Below are positions 54,129 to 64,000 of a DNA stretch of 64,000 nt, in pieces. A program made the translations under genes and the position numbers. The notes below the pieces were generated by a model. The model ran no database searches. It saw only the letters and a list, made by a program, of their open reading frames with translations, and had not been told where the DNA came from. Each line of letters starts with the position of its first letter. Positions within the stretch are counted from its first letter, which is position 1. The stretch comes from Arctopsyche grandis (Eukaryota; Arthropoda; Insecta; Trichoptera; Hydropsychidae): NCBI RefSeq assembly GCF_051622035.1, contig NC_135365.1, forward strand, positions 14,302,001 through 14,366,000, in the 5' to 3' direction.

Positions 54129-56550
54129 TTCTTAAATCTAAAGTTGTATCCAATATCAGTTCTTAAAATGAGATATGATTTTTATTAGAAAACTACAAAC
54201 CACTTTTCTCTGTACGTGAAATCTGCTGAGATTGAGCGCGTATAATAACATGAAAAATATTTATCGTCAGCGCGTTAAACGGATAATTTAATTTACAATA
54301 TTAATGGAATATCATAGAAAAACATATTCGTGTCGACAAAATTTGTCCTATTACATTTGGCATAACCGTATGTGATTTGGTTTGTTGTAGTTCAAACCGG
54401 TAGAAAGTAGGTGGATTAATTCAATAATATCTTATAAGTACATATGAATGATATGGACATACATATGTATATATGTAATGATAAAGTGAAGTGTCTTTGT
54501 CAGAATGAAGTACATAGATGATTTTCCATTTTCATTTATAATAATATAATGTTATGTGTTGTGATAGTATAAAAAATTAAAAACAAACTGTGTTAATTAA
54601 TTCAAAGTTATAATTTTATATCAATAGTTTGGAAAATTCCACAATTTTTTTTCCATCTATGGTTCAGATTTAGCAGCATTAATAACTCAGAAAATGATAT
54701 AATTTAAAATAGTAAATTGAATAAAACCCTACTTTATATATACATAGATGTCACTTTACAGAAACATAAAGTAAAAATGTAATTTTCATCTTTTTCGATT
54801 GTTTTATCAATCTTTCGATTATTTTATTTAACTTTATTTTTTAATTTTTTTTAACTTTTCTGGTAAGATGGGAGATGTACACAATTTTGATTTTAAATTT
54901 CCAAATAAAAATTATGTACAGTGAATGCTATAATTACGTACACATACATTTATTGTAAAGAATAGAATAATTTTATTGTTAAGAATCGAATATAAGTCAT
55001 TAATTGAATTTGTGTGTAGCATTGATATTATATATATACACATGTATGTTAATATACATATATGCACACTTCAGTATAAATTGGAATATTAAAATAAATA
55101 AAAATAAAATTATTTCTGTAAAGATCTGTAGTTTTGAATCGGAATTGAATTCTCTACATATTATTCAACGTATAAACTATATTTTTTAACTTAGAGAAGC
55201 TTTTAAACTTTTTTTGAAAGCTTTTATCTATTTAAGCTCCATAGAAAACAATACATATGTACATATTGTATGCATGTATGTACATATATAATCACTTTTT
55301 CGTAGCTAAATTTACACGTACTACGTACTTCATAATTTAATAGCATCAGTATCGTATTCTATGTATGTACATACATATGTAAATCGAAACCAACTACATA
55401 ATCATAGAGAAATTAAAAACTCTATTTAAATATTATGAATTCTAGTATTTTTATAAATAAACTAATACATTTTACATTTATATTGTTGTTAAAATGTTTA
55501 ATGAATATACTACATGTTATAAACATAAAATGTGTTTATCTAGTAACAACATACATCAATATGTATAAATATGATCTAATTTCGCATGCTATTTCCCGAA
55601 AATACCTAACGAGCCGTCGTTCATCCGCCCCTCGTTTTCCTTTCTTGTGTCCATTAACGCCAATTAAAATCAAGTTTTGAAAGCGGGGAGTCGCAGGGGT
55701 GGGAAAGGGTGGATTTCTTCAATCGGAGAGGGGTGAAAAGGGACGACGAAGGGCTCGGACACCAAAATATTTCCTCGTCAGTGTCCTCTTCCCCGTGCAC
55801 ATTTTGTACACTTTTTTTTCGTCGTCGTAAAATTCGATCACTTCATCAATCATATTGGAGCCGAATAGGATATTGTATTTTGCTTTTTTTATTTTTTATT
55901 CTTTCGTCTTTGCTTTTTCATTATGTCTGCGTCGGCAACGCTCATCAATCCTGGACCGGATTGTAATGGAAAAGTTTTCAAAGAATATAAATAAGCTTCG
56001 TGACACATCTGGACTCGCCTCAAATTAATGCGATGCTTACAAAAGAAAATCAAAATATCAATTCTGAGACGATTTTTTTAAACTTACATACATATAACTC
56101 TTCTCGCAAGAATCCTGTGGGAGTAGAAATTTTCAGACACATTCGCACCCCATGTTGAGGAGCACAACCCTCACTGTTTTCCATCGACGGCACCCCTCGT
56201 TCTTCAAGCGACGCTTCCATTAACATAATAGTTGTCCCTTTGCTTCCCGTGTAATCCCTATTAGCGGCATGGCAACCTGTCGAGGGATTTCACACACTAA
56301 CAACCACCAACCACCAGCAACAATGCATACATATTACACAGTATTATATAAGTTTGTGTGTGTGTGTGTATTTTTTTCTATTATATAATACAATGAGTCG
56401 CCAACAGTATCGTGACAAATTATATGCCTACATCATATGTATGTGTCTGAATTTCCTTTTTACCTCATTCTCATACTTTTATATTAAAAAATCTAGTACA
56501 AATAAAACACACCTCTACATACATATGTATGTTTTTTTAATTTTTTTTAC
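54126..56550. other. Intergenic DNA with a GC-richer patch at 55600-56300
   Basis: Mostly AT-rich with clustered TACATATGTACATA motifs. From 55600 to 56300 composition shifts and a frame at 55709-55966 contains a cysteine/serine-rich start and a hydrophobic run. No domain, splice structure or promoter could be assigned. A short (GT)n lies at 56355-56370. Confidence 0.35.
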
Positions 56551-56557
56551 ATATGTA

Positions 56558-56793
56558 TATACCAGGAAGGCCTTACAGGTCCAATCCTCAATCCCCAATC
56601 CTCAGATTGGCAAAATCAGAGAAAATTGGCAATCTCTGATAGGAAACGATCAACCTGGAGTCACAAATCCAGGTCTGACCAACAGCATGCTCTGAAAAAT
56701 TCATTTTCATTCGAGGCCCGGGCCCAGGGATCGAACCCGGCGCCTCTCGACGTTAAGCAGAAGCTTAACGACCGAGCTATGCTGCTGGCTATA
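56558..56793 (-). mobile_element. SINE, tRNA-like head, minus strand
   Basis: Inverted copy: tail CCAGGAAGGCCTTACAGG at the left, then body, then GGGATCGAACCC (B box complement) and GAGCTATGCTGCTGGC at the right end. Internally deleted between tail and body. Confidence 0.85.
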
Positions 56794-56847
56794 TGAAGTT
56801 ATTAAAATTATTCGCGTAAACTTGCGTTTTACCTCAATGTGTATCAT

Positions 56848-56960
56848 ATCATCATAATCATCTACAGTCATTCACCATCCACTGCTGGATGAAGGCCTCT
56901 CCAACACGCTTCCACTCGTATCTGTTTTGCGCAACTCTCATCCATCTCACCCCACACATT
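56848..56960 (-). pseudogene. RTE family A fragment, shortest
   Basis: CATCATAATCATCTACAGTC followed by the family 3' sequence (GATGAAGGCCTCTCCAACAC) up to about 56960, where homology stops. A second, longer fragment starts 310 bp later in the same orientation, so these are two insertions or one split by an insert. Confidence 0.75.
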
Positions 56961-57273
56961 TAAAACTGTAGCTTTTTAAGCAAACCAACATTCATTTTAG
57001 TATAATACATGTATATGTATGTACATATGTACATAGGTACATTCAATTCAGAATTTGCCAAAACTGTCCATGAGATTGGATTCAAATTTTTCAAGTCATT
57101 CAAGTATTTTCCTTTGTTACAATACAGGTGGAAGAGTACAATGTACATATATTTATGTGTAATATGGATAGTGATGATGTGTTTATTTTTATTATATTTT
57201 GCACTTCATATTTTTATGTACATCCATAGAAAAGTGACTGTTAAATGTTTTCCAGAAGACTAAGAATAAAATT

Positions 57274-57806
57274 CATTATCATCATCTACAGCCATTTGCC
57301 ATTCTTTGCTGGATGAAAGGCCCTCCAACACGTTTCCAATAGTCTCTTTTGCACAACTCTCATACATTTTTATAATTTTGTCTACCCATCTTCCCTGCGG
57401 TTTTCCTTTTACCCTTTTGCATTCTCTCGGGTACCATTCAAGCACTTCTTTTGTCCACCTTTCGTCCATTCTTCTAGCCACGTGGCCCGCTCATTACCAT
57501 TTCAAACACTATGTTCACTACCCTTGTCATACTTCTCACCCACGTGTTCCGCTTCCTGTCTTTCTTCGTTATGCCGAGCATAGAACGTTCCATACTTCTT
57601 TAAGTGTATTGGACTTTCTGTAGCATCTTAGCGTTCAGTGTCCAAGTTTCACATTCATACGTCATCACTGGCAAAACGCGTTGATCGAAGATCTTTTTCT
57701 TCAGGCAGAGTGGCATTTTTGATTTAAAAACAACATTCATTCGTCTAAATGCACTCCATTCTAATTTCATACGTCTCTTTATATCTTCATATTTACTACC
57801 GGACAT
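57274..57806 (-). pseudogene. RTE family A 3' fragment, frameshifted
   Basis: The minus-strand frame at 57600-57806 encodes KSKMPLCLKKKIFDQRVLPV then YECETWTLNAKM. After a break, the frame 57260-57481 gives MARRMDERWTKEVLEWYPRE and KGKPQGRWVDKI. This is the most 5'-extended copy of the family in the window. It has a (GAT)n-like 3' tail (plus strand TTATCATCATC at about 57276-57286). Dead. Confidence 0.82.
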
Positions 57807-57809
57807 GTC

Positions 57810-58220
57810 AATTATTCGTTTTACATTGTTTATACATATGTAGGTACGTACCTATAAACAATAAAGTATACTAAACAATTAAATATAAATATGAAATTAA
57901 ATATATTTAAAAGGTATTTGAAAAAAATACGACTGCGTGCGGATCAAACACAGGACCGACACATTTCTTTTATTTTTTTTAATTAATAGCTAAATATGCC
58001 ATAACCCATGGGATGATATTACATCGGGCATAATACTAGTATCAAAATACCAAAGCTGGTAAACATGCTATCCATTAAAATATGTACAAGGCATAAAATT
58101 GACAAATTTTCTAACTGCCTATAAATCCGATGTGCTTTAAGACGTTAGAATCTCAAATAAGGATAAGATAAACAAAATGTGTATTATTAATAATACGTAT
58201 TCACATTACACTCAACCCAT
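57810..58220. other. AT-rich intergenic DNA
   Basis: No feature recognised. Confidence 0.45.
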
Positions 58221-58224
58221 CTAC

Positions 58225-58650
58225 CAGGGGCGCGTCTAGGAGTTCAGCCGTCTGTGTGCAAACTTAAATCGGCCGCTCTTTAATTTTATCAGCATTTGTA
58301 TAAATCATATTAATAAAAATAAAAATTAAAAAAATGAAGTGCAAGCGAGTAGTGCAAAAATCTTACCTTGTGATAAATATAGTGTTAAAAATTGTAATCA
58401 CAATAAAAATTAACCAGAAAAACAAACAGAAACCCAAAACGTTTAGTTCTGAACAAGACCAGACAATAAGAGAGACGGAACGTTTTCAAGTCCATTCATG
58501 AAAATATAGTGTTTTACCCCCAATCCCACATCTAGAACATTCTTCTTTAGATGACCAACCAATACTCAACATCCTTGAAGAAATACATCTGGCAGTCGCA
58601 AAGATAATAGAACATAAAAGACCCAGCTCTATGCGGACCGAAGCTACATA
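58225..58650. mobile_element. Second copy of the 39983-41074 hAT-like element, truncated
   Basis: It starts CAGGGGCGCGTCTAGGAG and runs inverted relative to the first copy (AAATCGGCCGCT, TTACCTTGTGATAAATATAG), then jumps across an internal deletion to the segment that encodes DCQMYFFKDVEYWLVI on the minus strand. The opposite terminus is not present. Confidence 0.6.
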
Positions 58651-58734
58651 TATCAGCTCTTCCGTTATTTCCCCTAATTGCCGCGTGTTTTTTTAATACA
58701 TAGTTTTCCACATGTAAAAAAAAGTTAAACTGAA

Positions 58735-58830
58735 AATACCCCCTGGATTGTTTTCGGTGATATATTTTCCCTTTACTGACATAGGTTTGACAGTGATCGA
58801 TAACGGTGATTCCCATATTTGAAGACATCT
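58735..58830. repeat. Dispersed repeat shared with 11775-11870
   Basis: Same block order as the first copy (GTTTTCGGTGATAT, GATCGATAACG, CATATTTGAAGA). Confidence 0.55.
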
Positions 58831-58899
58831 GGGAGAAACGGGTCTACCTCACGGCACCGAAAGGTAAAGGTCTTTCTTTTTGTCATACAGCCTTGTTTA

Positions 58900-58970
58900 A
58901 TGTGCGCGCGCAGGATACGGGAGGAAAAGCCTATTCCTCTTGTTCCTCTTGTATCCTGCTCGCGCAAATT
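58900..58970. repeat. GC-rich imperfect hairpin
   Basis: GCGCGCAGGATACGGGAGG pairs with CCTCTTGTATCCTGCTCGCG about 20 bp later. It may be the core of a small foldback element. No target duplication seen. Confidence 0.5.
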
Positions 58971-59224
58971 AAGTGAGGATGTACGACGGGGGGAGAGAGA
59001 GTTTTATCGCACGCCACTGATATACTCGTATATACTAACCGTTTTTCATATGTATGCATGGTAAACGAACATTTTCGATTTTTTGAGTGTCGGTGCGGTG
59101 ACGGTCACCCGGGAGAAACTTATCGAAATAATAAGATGGTACGAATTCTCTATGACATAAGACACGCCCATTTACAACTGAAGTCTACCTATACATGCCG
59201 AACCGTATGATTCTGTGTGTCTGC

Positions 59225-59340
59225 GCCTTAAACGCTGCTTTCAACTTTGCACAGGACCGGGAGAAGTGGAAGTGGATCGTCTACCAGATCCCAGATGACC
59301 ACGACACTCAGCATTGAGCAAACTAGAAAGGAGAGGACAC
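59225..59340 (+). pseudogene. RTE-type LINE 3' terminus fragment, plus strand
   Basis: GACCGGGAGAAGTGGAAGTG reads D-R-E-K-W-K-W, the RTE C-terminal signature. The end, GACCACGACACTCAGCATTG, is the inverted counterpart of 7535-7560. It belongs to the same family as 7482-8370. Confidence 0.7.
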
Positions 59341-59500
59341 TTACGCTAAGTAAATAACTTCCTAGAAAAAAATCATTTCAAATTTTTAAACTCTTCTATT
59401 CACAGAAATATTAATCTGTAATTTTTATTTTTTAAAATGGTTTACGAAAAATATAGAAAACTGTCAATTTTGAAAACCTAAAAATTTTATATTATGTTCA

Positions 59501-59878
59501 TTGAAACTTGGACCTATTATTCTACTCTTCTGTTCTCATCAAAATAGTCAAATCTGCGTATTGAATGGACGCGGCAACGTTTCCTTCAAACTCCCTCAGG
59601 ATTATTACGCAAAGGATATCGTCAATGTGGCATTCGCTCCAGTTGGTATCCATCAAAACAATCAATCTAATCCCCGATCAGATCCCCCCCTATTCTATGT
59701 ATCTAGTTTCTTTTATGCCAGCGGCAAAGATTTTAGCGATTGTATGGTTGCGGCCAAAAAAGAGGGGGCTCGAAACCCCAAAGGACCAAAACGAACCCTG
59801 ATGCTTAATAGTTCGCCGAAAACCGAAACGAATCTGACGATAATCGTCATCACAACTCTCTCAATCCTCCCTAGTTAG
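59501..59878 (+). CDS. Unassigned open frame, possible exon
   Basis: A 125-codon frame with balanced codon use in otherwise AT-rich DNA, overlapped by a second frame at 59565-59801. From about 59533 it reads SQICVLNGRGNVSFKLPQDY, later FYVSSFFYASGKDFSDCMVA, two N-glycosylation-type sequons (N-S-S, N-L-T) and a hydrophobic end (IIVITTLSIL), suggestive of an ectodomain running into a membrane segment. An AG at 59531-59532 could be an acceptor and GT at 59877-59878 a donor. I do not recognise the family. It could be a host exon or transposon coding sequence, and the start is uncertain. Confidence 0.35.
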   Translation: MKLGPIILLFCSHQNSQICVLNGRGNVSFKLPQDYYAKDIVNVAFAPVGIHQNNQSNPRSDPPLFYVSSFFYASGKDFSDCMVAAKKEGARNPKGPKRTLMLNSSPKTETNLTIIVITTLSILPS

Positions 59879-60350
59879 GTGGAATTTTTAATTCGCGTGG
59901 ATGACAAGCATTATAACATATATGTAATACATAGCTTACCTTACTATTATGTTTGTTTAAAATACCTATGTATACTATCAGCATACTCTTTATTCGATAA
60001 GAACTTTTATTTAAAAAAAAAACAAATGAAATTTAATAATATATTTTTATTTACGATTTTTGATAATAAACAATTGTTCATACTTACTTTTCTCAGGTAC
60101 TTAAAACCATCTTGTGATCAAAATCCAATGATTTTTCGTACCTGCATATAAATCCACAAACCAAAATTATTGTATGTGAAATCTATTCACCATTTTAACA
60201 TGTAACAATACTGTGAACACAATCGAGCAATGTTTTTCAAATTGTGCATGTGAAAATTTAGAGGAAGTATGTGATTTATAAGATAGTGACAACAGTGTAA
60301 TGTTCTCTTAGATAATAAAATATAAGAATTGGTATATCGCATGTCGTGAC

Positions 60351-61672
60351 TAGAGCTTGCAATTTACCGTAAAATTGTAATAACCGGTAAACGGTAAATA
60401 ATTTTTCCCATTACCGGTTATTTACTGGTAAATGAAAAACAAATTAATAATAAAATAATATAACAATTTATTGGTTTTCTTGAGTTTATTAAAAAATGTT
60501 CATTTTATTTGGTACAATGAATTTTCAGAATTAAAATATGCTCTCAGGAAACAAATCATATCAATACTTTCGTCTTTTAGACTTGACCTGAATTTTGTGC
60601 ATATTTGTCCCGCAGATGAAAATGCTCGTTCTGATTCAACACTTGTTGGTCGGCAAGTCATAAGATGTTGAAATGCAATGTTTCAATATTTGCCACGAAT
60701 TTTTTCGAGTTCCAAATATGACATTTCTCTCTGAATAACATTGTTTAAATCTTCTTTCGGTTTATCCACTTTATTTTTGTCGTTTAATTTTTTATTTATT
60801 GCTAATTTAAGCTTTTCTTCCAGTGTTAATATTTCGACTATTTCTATTTCATTTCCTTCTCTGTCTTTTTGTTCAGAAATTTTATAGTTCTCATCCTTCA
60901 AAAATTCATACTTAGTTATATCTATGATTTTTTCCATTATTGTAGTTTTATTCGTTATATTACATATTCCATATTCATCAAAATCATTTATTGTATCAGA
61001 TCATTAAGATAATTAACCACGTCGGAATATATCGTTCTTCTTTCCTTTATTCGAATTACTAGCTCTTCTTTAATTTCCATGGCTTAAAAAGAACTTTATT
61101 TAGACAGTTCATCAAGCAGAAATTTCAATGTTATTTATGTCTTCACGACATACATAGAGCTTCTACAGCTTTTTTTAGCGGTTGTAATGCCAAGATTATG
61201 TCAGAGATTTTATCAAATTCAATATTATCGATTTTTATCTCCGATTTTGTATCAATCAAACTTTTTAAGATCGTATTTTTAATTTCATAAAATCGTTTTT
61301 TCAGCATTTTCAGTAAGGAATTCCATCGAGTTATGCAATCTCGATACAAAGTAAGCTCTTTTCCTAATTGGTCTTTTATATGTTTTTGAAGATTATCATT
61401 TTTTAAATGAGATCTTCTATACAAATTTAATATTGATCTTACTTTACATATTAATAAATTTAATTCGTTATTTAATTCATTCTGTGTTGCCAGAGTCGAA
61501 AAACAAAACTCCCCATTCCACATGCATATCTACATTAAACTTTCGTTATAATATGCCTGCAGCTGTCCTCAATTCGCCAAAAAATCATTTCCGGTAATTA
61601 CCGGTAATTTTCCAATTTACCGGTAATTACCAAAGGTGCTTTTTTGGCGATTTACCGGTAATGCAACCTCTA
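60351..61672 (-). mobile_element. hAT transposon, decayed, 1.3 kb
   Basis: Termini TAGAGCTTGCAATTTACCG and (reverse complement) TAGAGGTTGCATTACCGG are flanked by near-identical 8-mers GTCGTGAC (60343-60350) and CTCGTGAC (61673-61680), 7 of 8 matching. Both subterminal zones contain multiple ACCGGTAA motifs. Minus-strand transposase pieces lie inside. Confidence 0.88.
60683..61523 (-). pseudogene. hAT transposase fragments
   Basis: Two minus-strand frames (61143-61523 and 60683-60937) separated by stops. The first contains YRDCITRWNSLLKMLKKRFY, a conserved hAT catalytic-region block (TRW then a run of leucines) as in ZBED4-like transposases. The second is highly charged and could be a later segment. 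The BED finger and dimerisation end are missing or unreadable. Confidence 0.75.
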
Positions 61673-61680
61673 CTCGTGAC

Positions 61681-62354
61681 CGAAGTGGTTGAGTTTTCGT
61701 CTCCTGATGGTTACATTCGAGACATAACACACTCGTTGTTCATTCGAGACATTCACACTATTTGTGAATATGTTTTCATACTATGAAGTACTTTTTGTAC
61801 TGGACTAATTACCGTTCAAACTATTCTATTAAATGGTGTATTAGAAATGGTCAAAATTCAACTTAATAACTTATATACTATACATGTATTGAATACATTT
61901 ACTTTATCTACGTACGTAATAACAATATATGAAGTTTTGTGATCGTGCAAAAATTCGAACTCGAGATTTTGACTGATTCAAACTCAGAATCGATCACTAT
62001 CGCATTTTCATGGTTTCAAAATGTGTGTCTGTGTATTTTGGAGATAATTCGAATACCGTTAATCCTAACACACTGAAATCGTTTGGTTACTGAAATACTT
62101 ATCTTTACAACGTAAATTTTTAATATAATGAATGTAAAATATTATTCAAAAATAAATCATTAAGTCGCGAGTATCAAAGAATTTTTCTTTGAGTTACTAA
62201 CTCACTTAGTCTCGTAATTGTTTTGAGATTAAGTATCAGTTTAATTTGATTTTCCTCCCAAAACTTAAGTACAACATATTGTACATAGTATAGGTATGTA
62301 CATATGTATGTATATCAAACAAACCCAAAGTTTATCATCATCTTCCAATATTTC
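61681..62354. other. AT-rich intergenic DNA
   Basis: No feature recognised. Confidence 0.45.
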
Positions 62355-62360
62355 TATTCT

Positions 62361-62538
62361 GGGCCAACCCTAACTTAACCTAACCTAACCTGACCCTTAA
62401 ATAAATAGGTGTTGGCTGCTAAGATATTTTTTTTTTAAGTTTTATTTCATCAATATTTTCACAAAAAAAACATATATTAGAAGCCAACACCTAATTATTT
62501 AAGGGTCAAGTTAGGTTCGGCTAAGTTAGGGTTGGCCC
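62361..62538. repeat. Foldback/MITE with telomere-like CCTAA repeats
   Basis: Arms of about 60 bp (62361-62420 and 62479-62538), GGGCCAACCCTAACTTAACC and on, pair with about five mismatches around a 58-bp AT-rich loop. TATTC flanks both sides (TATTCT and TATTCA), a possible 5-bp target duplication. The arm interior contains CCTAACCTAACC, matching the insect telomere unit TTAGG. Confidence 0.75.
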
Positions 62539-62979
62539 TATTCATTTAAGATTAGGTTGTTAGCGTCGGTATTATTCAGTCTCACTGTCGTACGCGAGAA
62601 CTGAGACAGCATATTAAAGTAAAAAGGTAAAGGTAGATCGCATACTAAAGTAGATATATGAGATAGACCGCATACTAAAATAGCACCATAATTTGTCAGT
62701 TGAAAATCTTGGTGCCAAAGGCCCATTTCGGGGCCCCCAAAATTCGCTTAATTTCAATGTATGATAAACCGCCGCTGCTTAATTCACAAATTGTTATTAC
62801 TTATTTTAATTCGATATGACCCAAACCTCGGAAAAGCAGACTAAACGTAATACAGGCCACCAGTATTTTTAAACATTGTAAAACACAAAACATTATATTC
62901 AACGCGTTGCCACTTTCAAATATAACGGCTCATATGTACATATAAGACAATGGTGACAACAGAATAAAACTCTTATAAG

Positions 62980-63112
62980 TAAAGAGCGGACCTAGAGCGC
63001 GCTGTCTATTGTTCACATGTTGTAAATGCATTATTAAAGGTTTGCCGAACCTATTTTACAACGCATTTACAATAATGGAACAATAGACGGCGCGCTTCCG
63101 GTCCAACCTCTA
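62980..63112. mobile_element. 133-bp MITE with 8-bp target duplication
   Basis: Ends TAAAGAGCGGACC and (reverse complement) TAGAGGTTGGACC, with about 40-bp inverted repeats, flanked by CTTATAAG on both sides (62972-62979 and 63113-63120). An 8-bp duplication and TAGAG start fit hAT, similar to the larger hAT at 60351. Confidence 0.82.
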
Positions 63113-63120
63113 CTTATAAG

Positions 63121-63471
63121 ATACTAGCTGAACCCGGAATGCGTTGCAATGCCACAATAACGCATGCAATTCCCGTTCCCGTTCCCGTTTTCGTTCCCAT
63201 TCCCGTTCCCGTTCCCATTTGTCGGAAAAACGCAGGCAGCGAACACGTTGGTCCCGACGCGAAAACATTTGAAATTATAGCGTTGCAATGACACTCATTC
63301 CCATTTTTCCCGTTTTCGTTCCGATTTTAGGGCGATTTTTTTACACAGTAATCTTCCCAGACATGCATACAACAAATTCTAAAAGTTTCATCGTAATCAG
63401 TTCAGTGTTTTAGGAGCCTATTCGAGACACACAGACAGACATTAATTTTTATATACGTAGATTTTCATTTC
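63121..63471. repeat. Interspersed repeat with (CCCGTT)n block
   Basis: From ACTAGCTGAACCCGGAATGC to ACAGACAGACATTAATTTTT, then TATACGTAGATT. This beginning and end pattern recurs widely in insect genomes as a retroelement-like repeat. A 6-bp tandem array of CCCGTT units occupies about 63170-63222. The class is not determined. Confidence 0.5.
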
Positions 63472-63699
63472 TACGAGAAATCTTTTTACTAACCTCTTTT
63501 ACGTTTCACATGGTTTTCGTTTAAGAAGTCATTTTTTATATCTCTTATCTCTTATCCGATCGTTTTCATACTTTGCCATATTGCTCATTTTGGTCATCAA
63601 TATACGTTAATGTATCGTCTGCCATTACGTTGGAGATAAATTATTTCTGATCTTTACTTTTAATTCTAATGGTTGTTGAAAGTGAACTATCATGTTCCA

Positions 63700-64000
63700 A
63701 AAGTCCAAAATCAAAGGATGCCAATGAATTTGTGGGATGACCCAGTAGTTGTACCAGCTTAAGTTGAAACCTTCAATCTGGTTGTTGAGGAAGGCGAATC
63801 AAGTGCGTCGGGTGGTGAATGGGTTGAAGGCTTGCTTGTGCGTGCGCGAGGACTCCTCTTCTGATGGGGGTGACAAAGGGAGGGTGTGGACTTGGGGGGG
63901 TGGGAAGGGGAGGGGGCCCAGTAGAGGCTTTCACGCATGCGCGGGCCACGGAGGCGGTTCCCGGGGATCCGCCCCTCACCCTCTCATCGGCTCCAATCGT
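63700..64000. other. GC- and CpG-rich segment at window end
   Basis: An abrupt rise in GC, with a G-rich run around 63885-63915 and CACGCATGCGCGGGCC at about 63931. It could be a promoter-proximal region or the edge of another repeat. No coding frame can be supported. Confidence 0.4.

Noticed and set aside
63773..63979. Proline-rich minus open frame
   Set aside because: Produced by GC-rich low-complexity sequence; no start context or homology.

Overview
This is AT-rich nuclear DNA from an insect. The lineage call rests on two spliced genes that match insect/Drosophila families (Skywalker and Nervana) and on the mobile elements present (mariner, hAT, RTE-like LINEs, tRNA-headed SINEs, a TTAGG telomere-like motif). 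The order cannot be decided from the sequence alone. Most of the window is intron or intergenic DNA packed with repeats, and three genuine host genes can be supported.

Layout: (i) 1-15.6 kb has no recognised coding exon. It holds a retroposon with a 16-bp target duplication, a TIR element, a mariner deletion derivative, RTE-type LINE debris, a SINE and one good TATA+Inr core promoter at about 10.72 kb. (ii) 15.6-20.63 kb, + strand, is the 3' half of skywalker (sky; TBC1D24 orthologue): end of the TBC domain, linker, candidate 30-nt in-frame microexon and complete TLD domain. A 760-bp hAT remnant sits in the largest intron. (iii) 24.89-26.74 kb, + strand, is a complete eight-exon gene for a divergent Na+/K+-ATPase beta subunit. 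(iv) 27.5-45.0 kb, - strand, is a seven-exon gene for a canonical Na+/K+-ATPase beta subunit (nervana 1/2 type). It converges on gene (iii) with about 770 bp between the two stop codons. Its 11.3-kb first intron is swollen by transposons. (v) 47.2-50.7 kb holds an apparently intact RTE-type LINE (- strand, 1047-codon ORF with endonuclease and reverse transcriptase). (vi) 51-64 kb is a transposon graveyard: SINEs, a solo LTR with a hAT element nested in it, RTE fragments, a hAT transposase remnant, short TIR elements with intact target duplications and a telomere-like foldback. It ends in a GC-rich segment.

The host genes share a neural/membrane theme. Sky is a synaptic Rab regulator and the beta subunits escort and fold the Na+ pump catalytic subunit. 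Adjacency of the two beta genes suggests an inverted duplication followed by divergence. The most unusual structures are the microexon candidate in sky, a Mutator-like element whose inverted repeats are built from 33-bp tandem units (three copies on one side, four on the other), a perfect 104-bp palindrome present in only one of two copies of a TIR family, and long (TA)n tracts abutting transposon ends and one splice donor.
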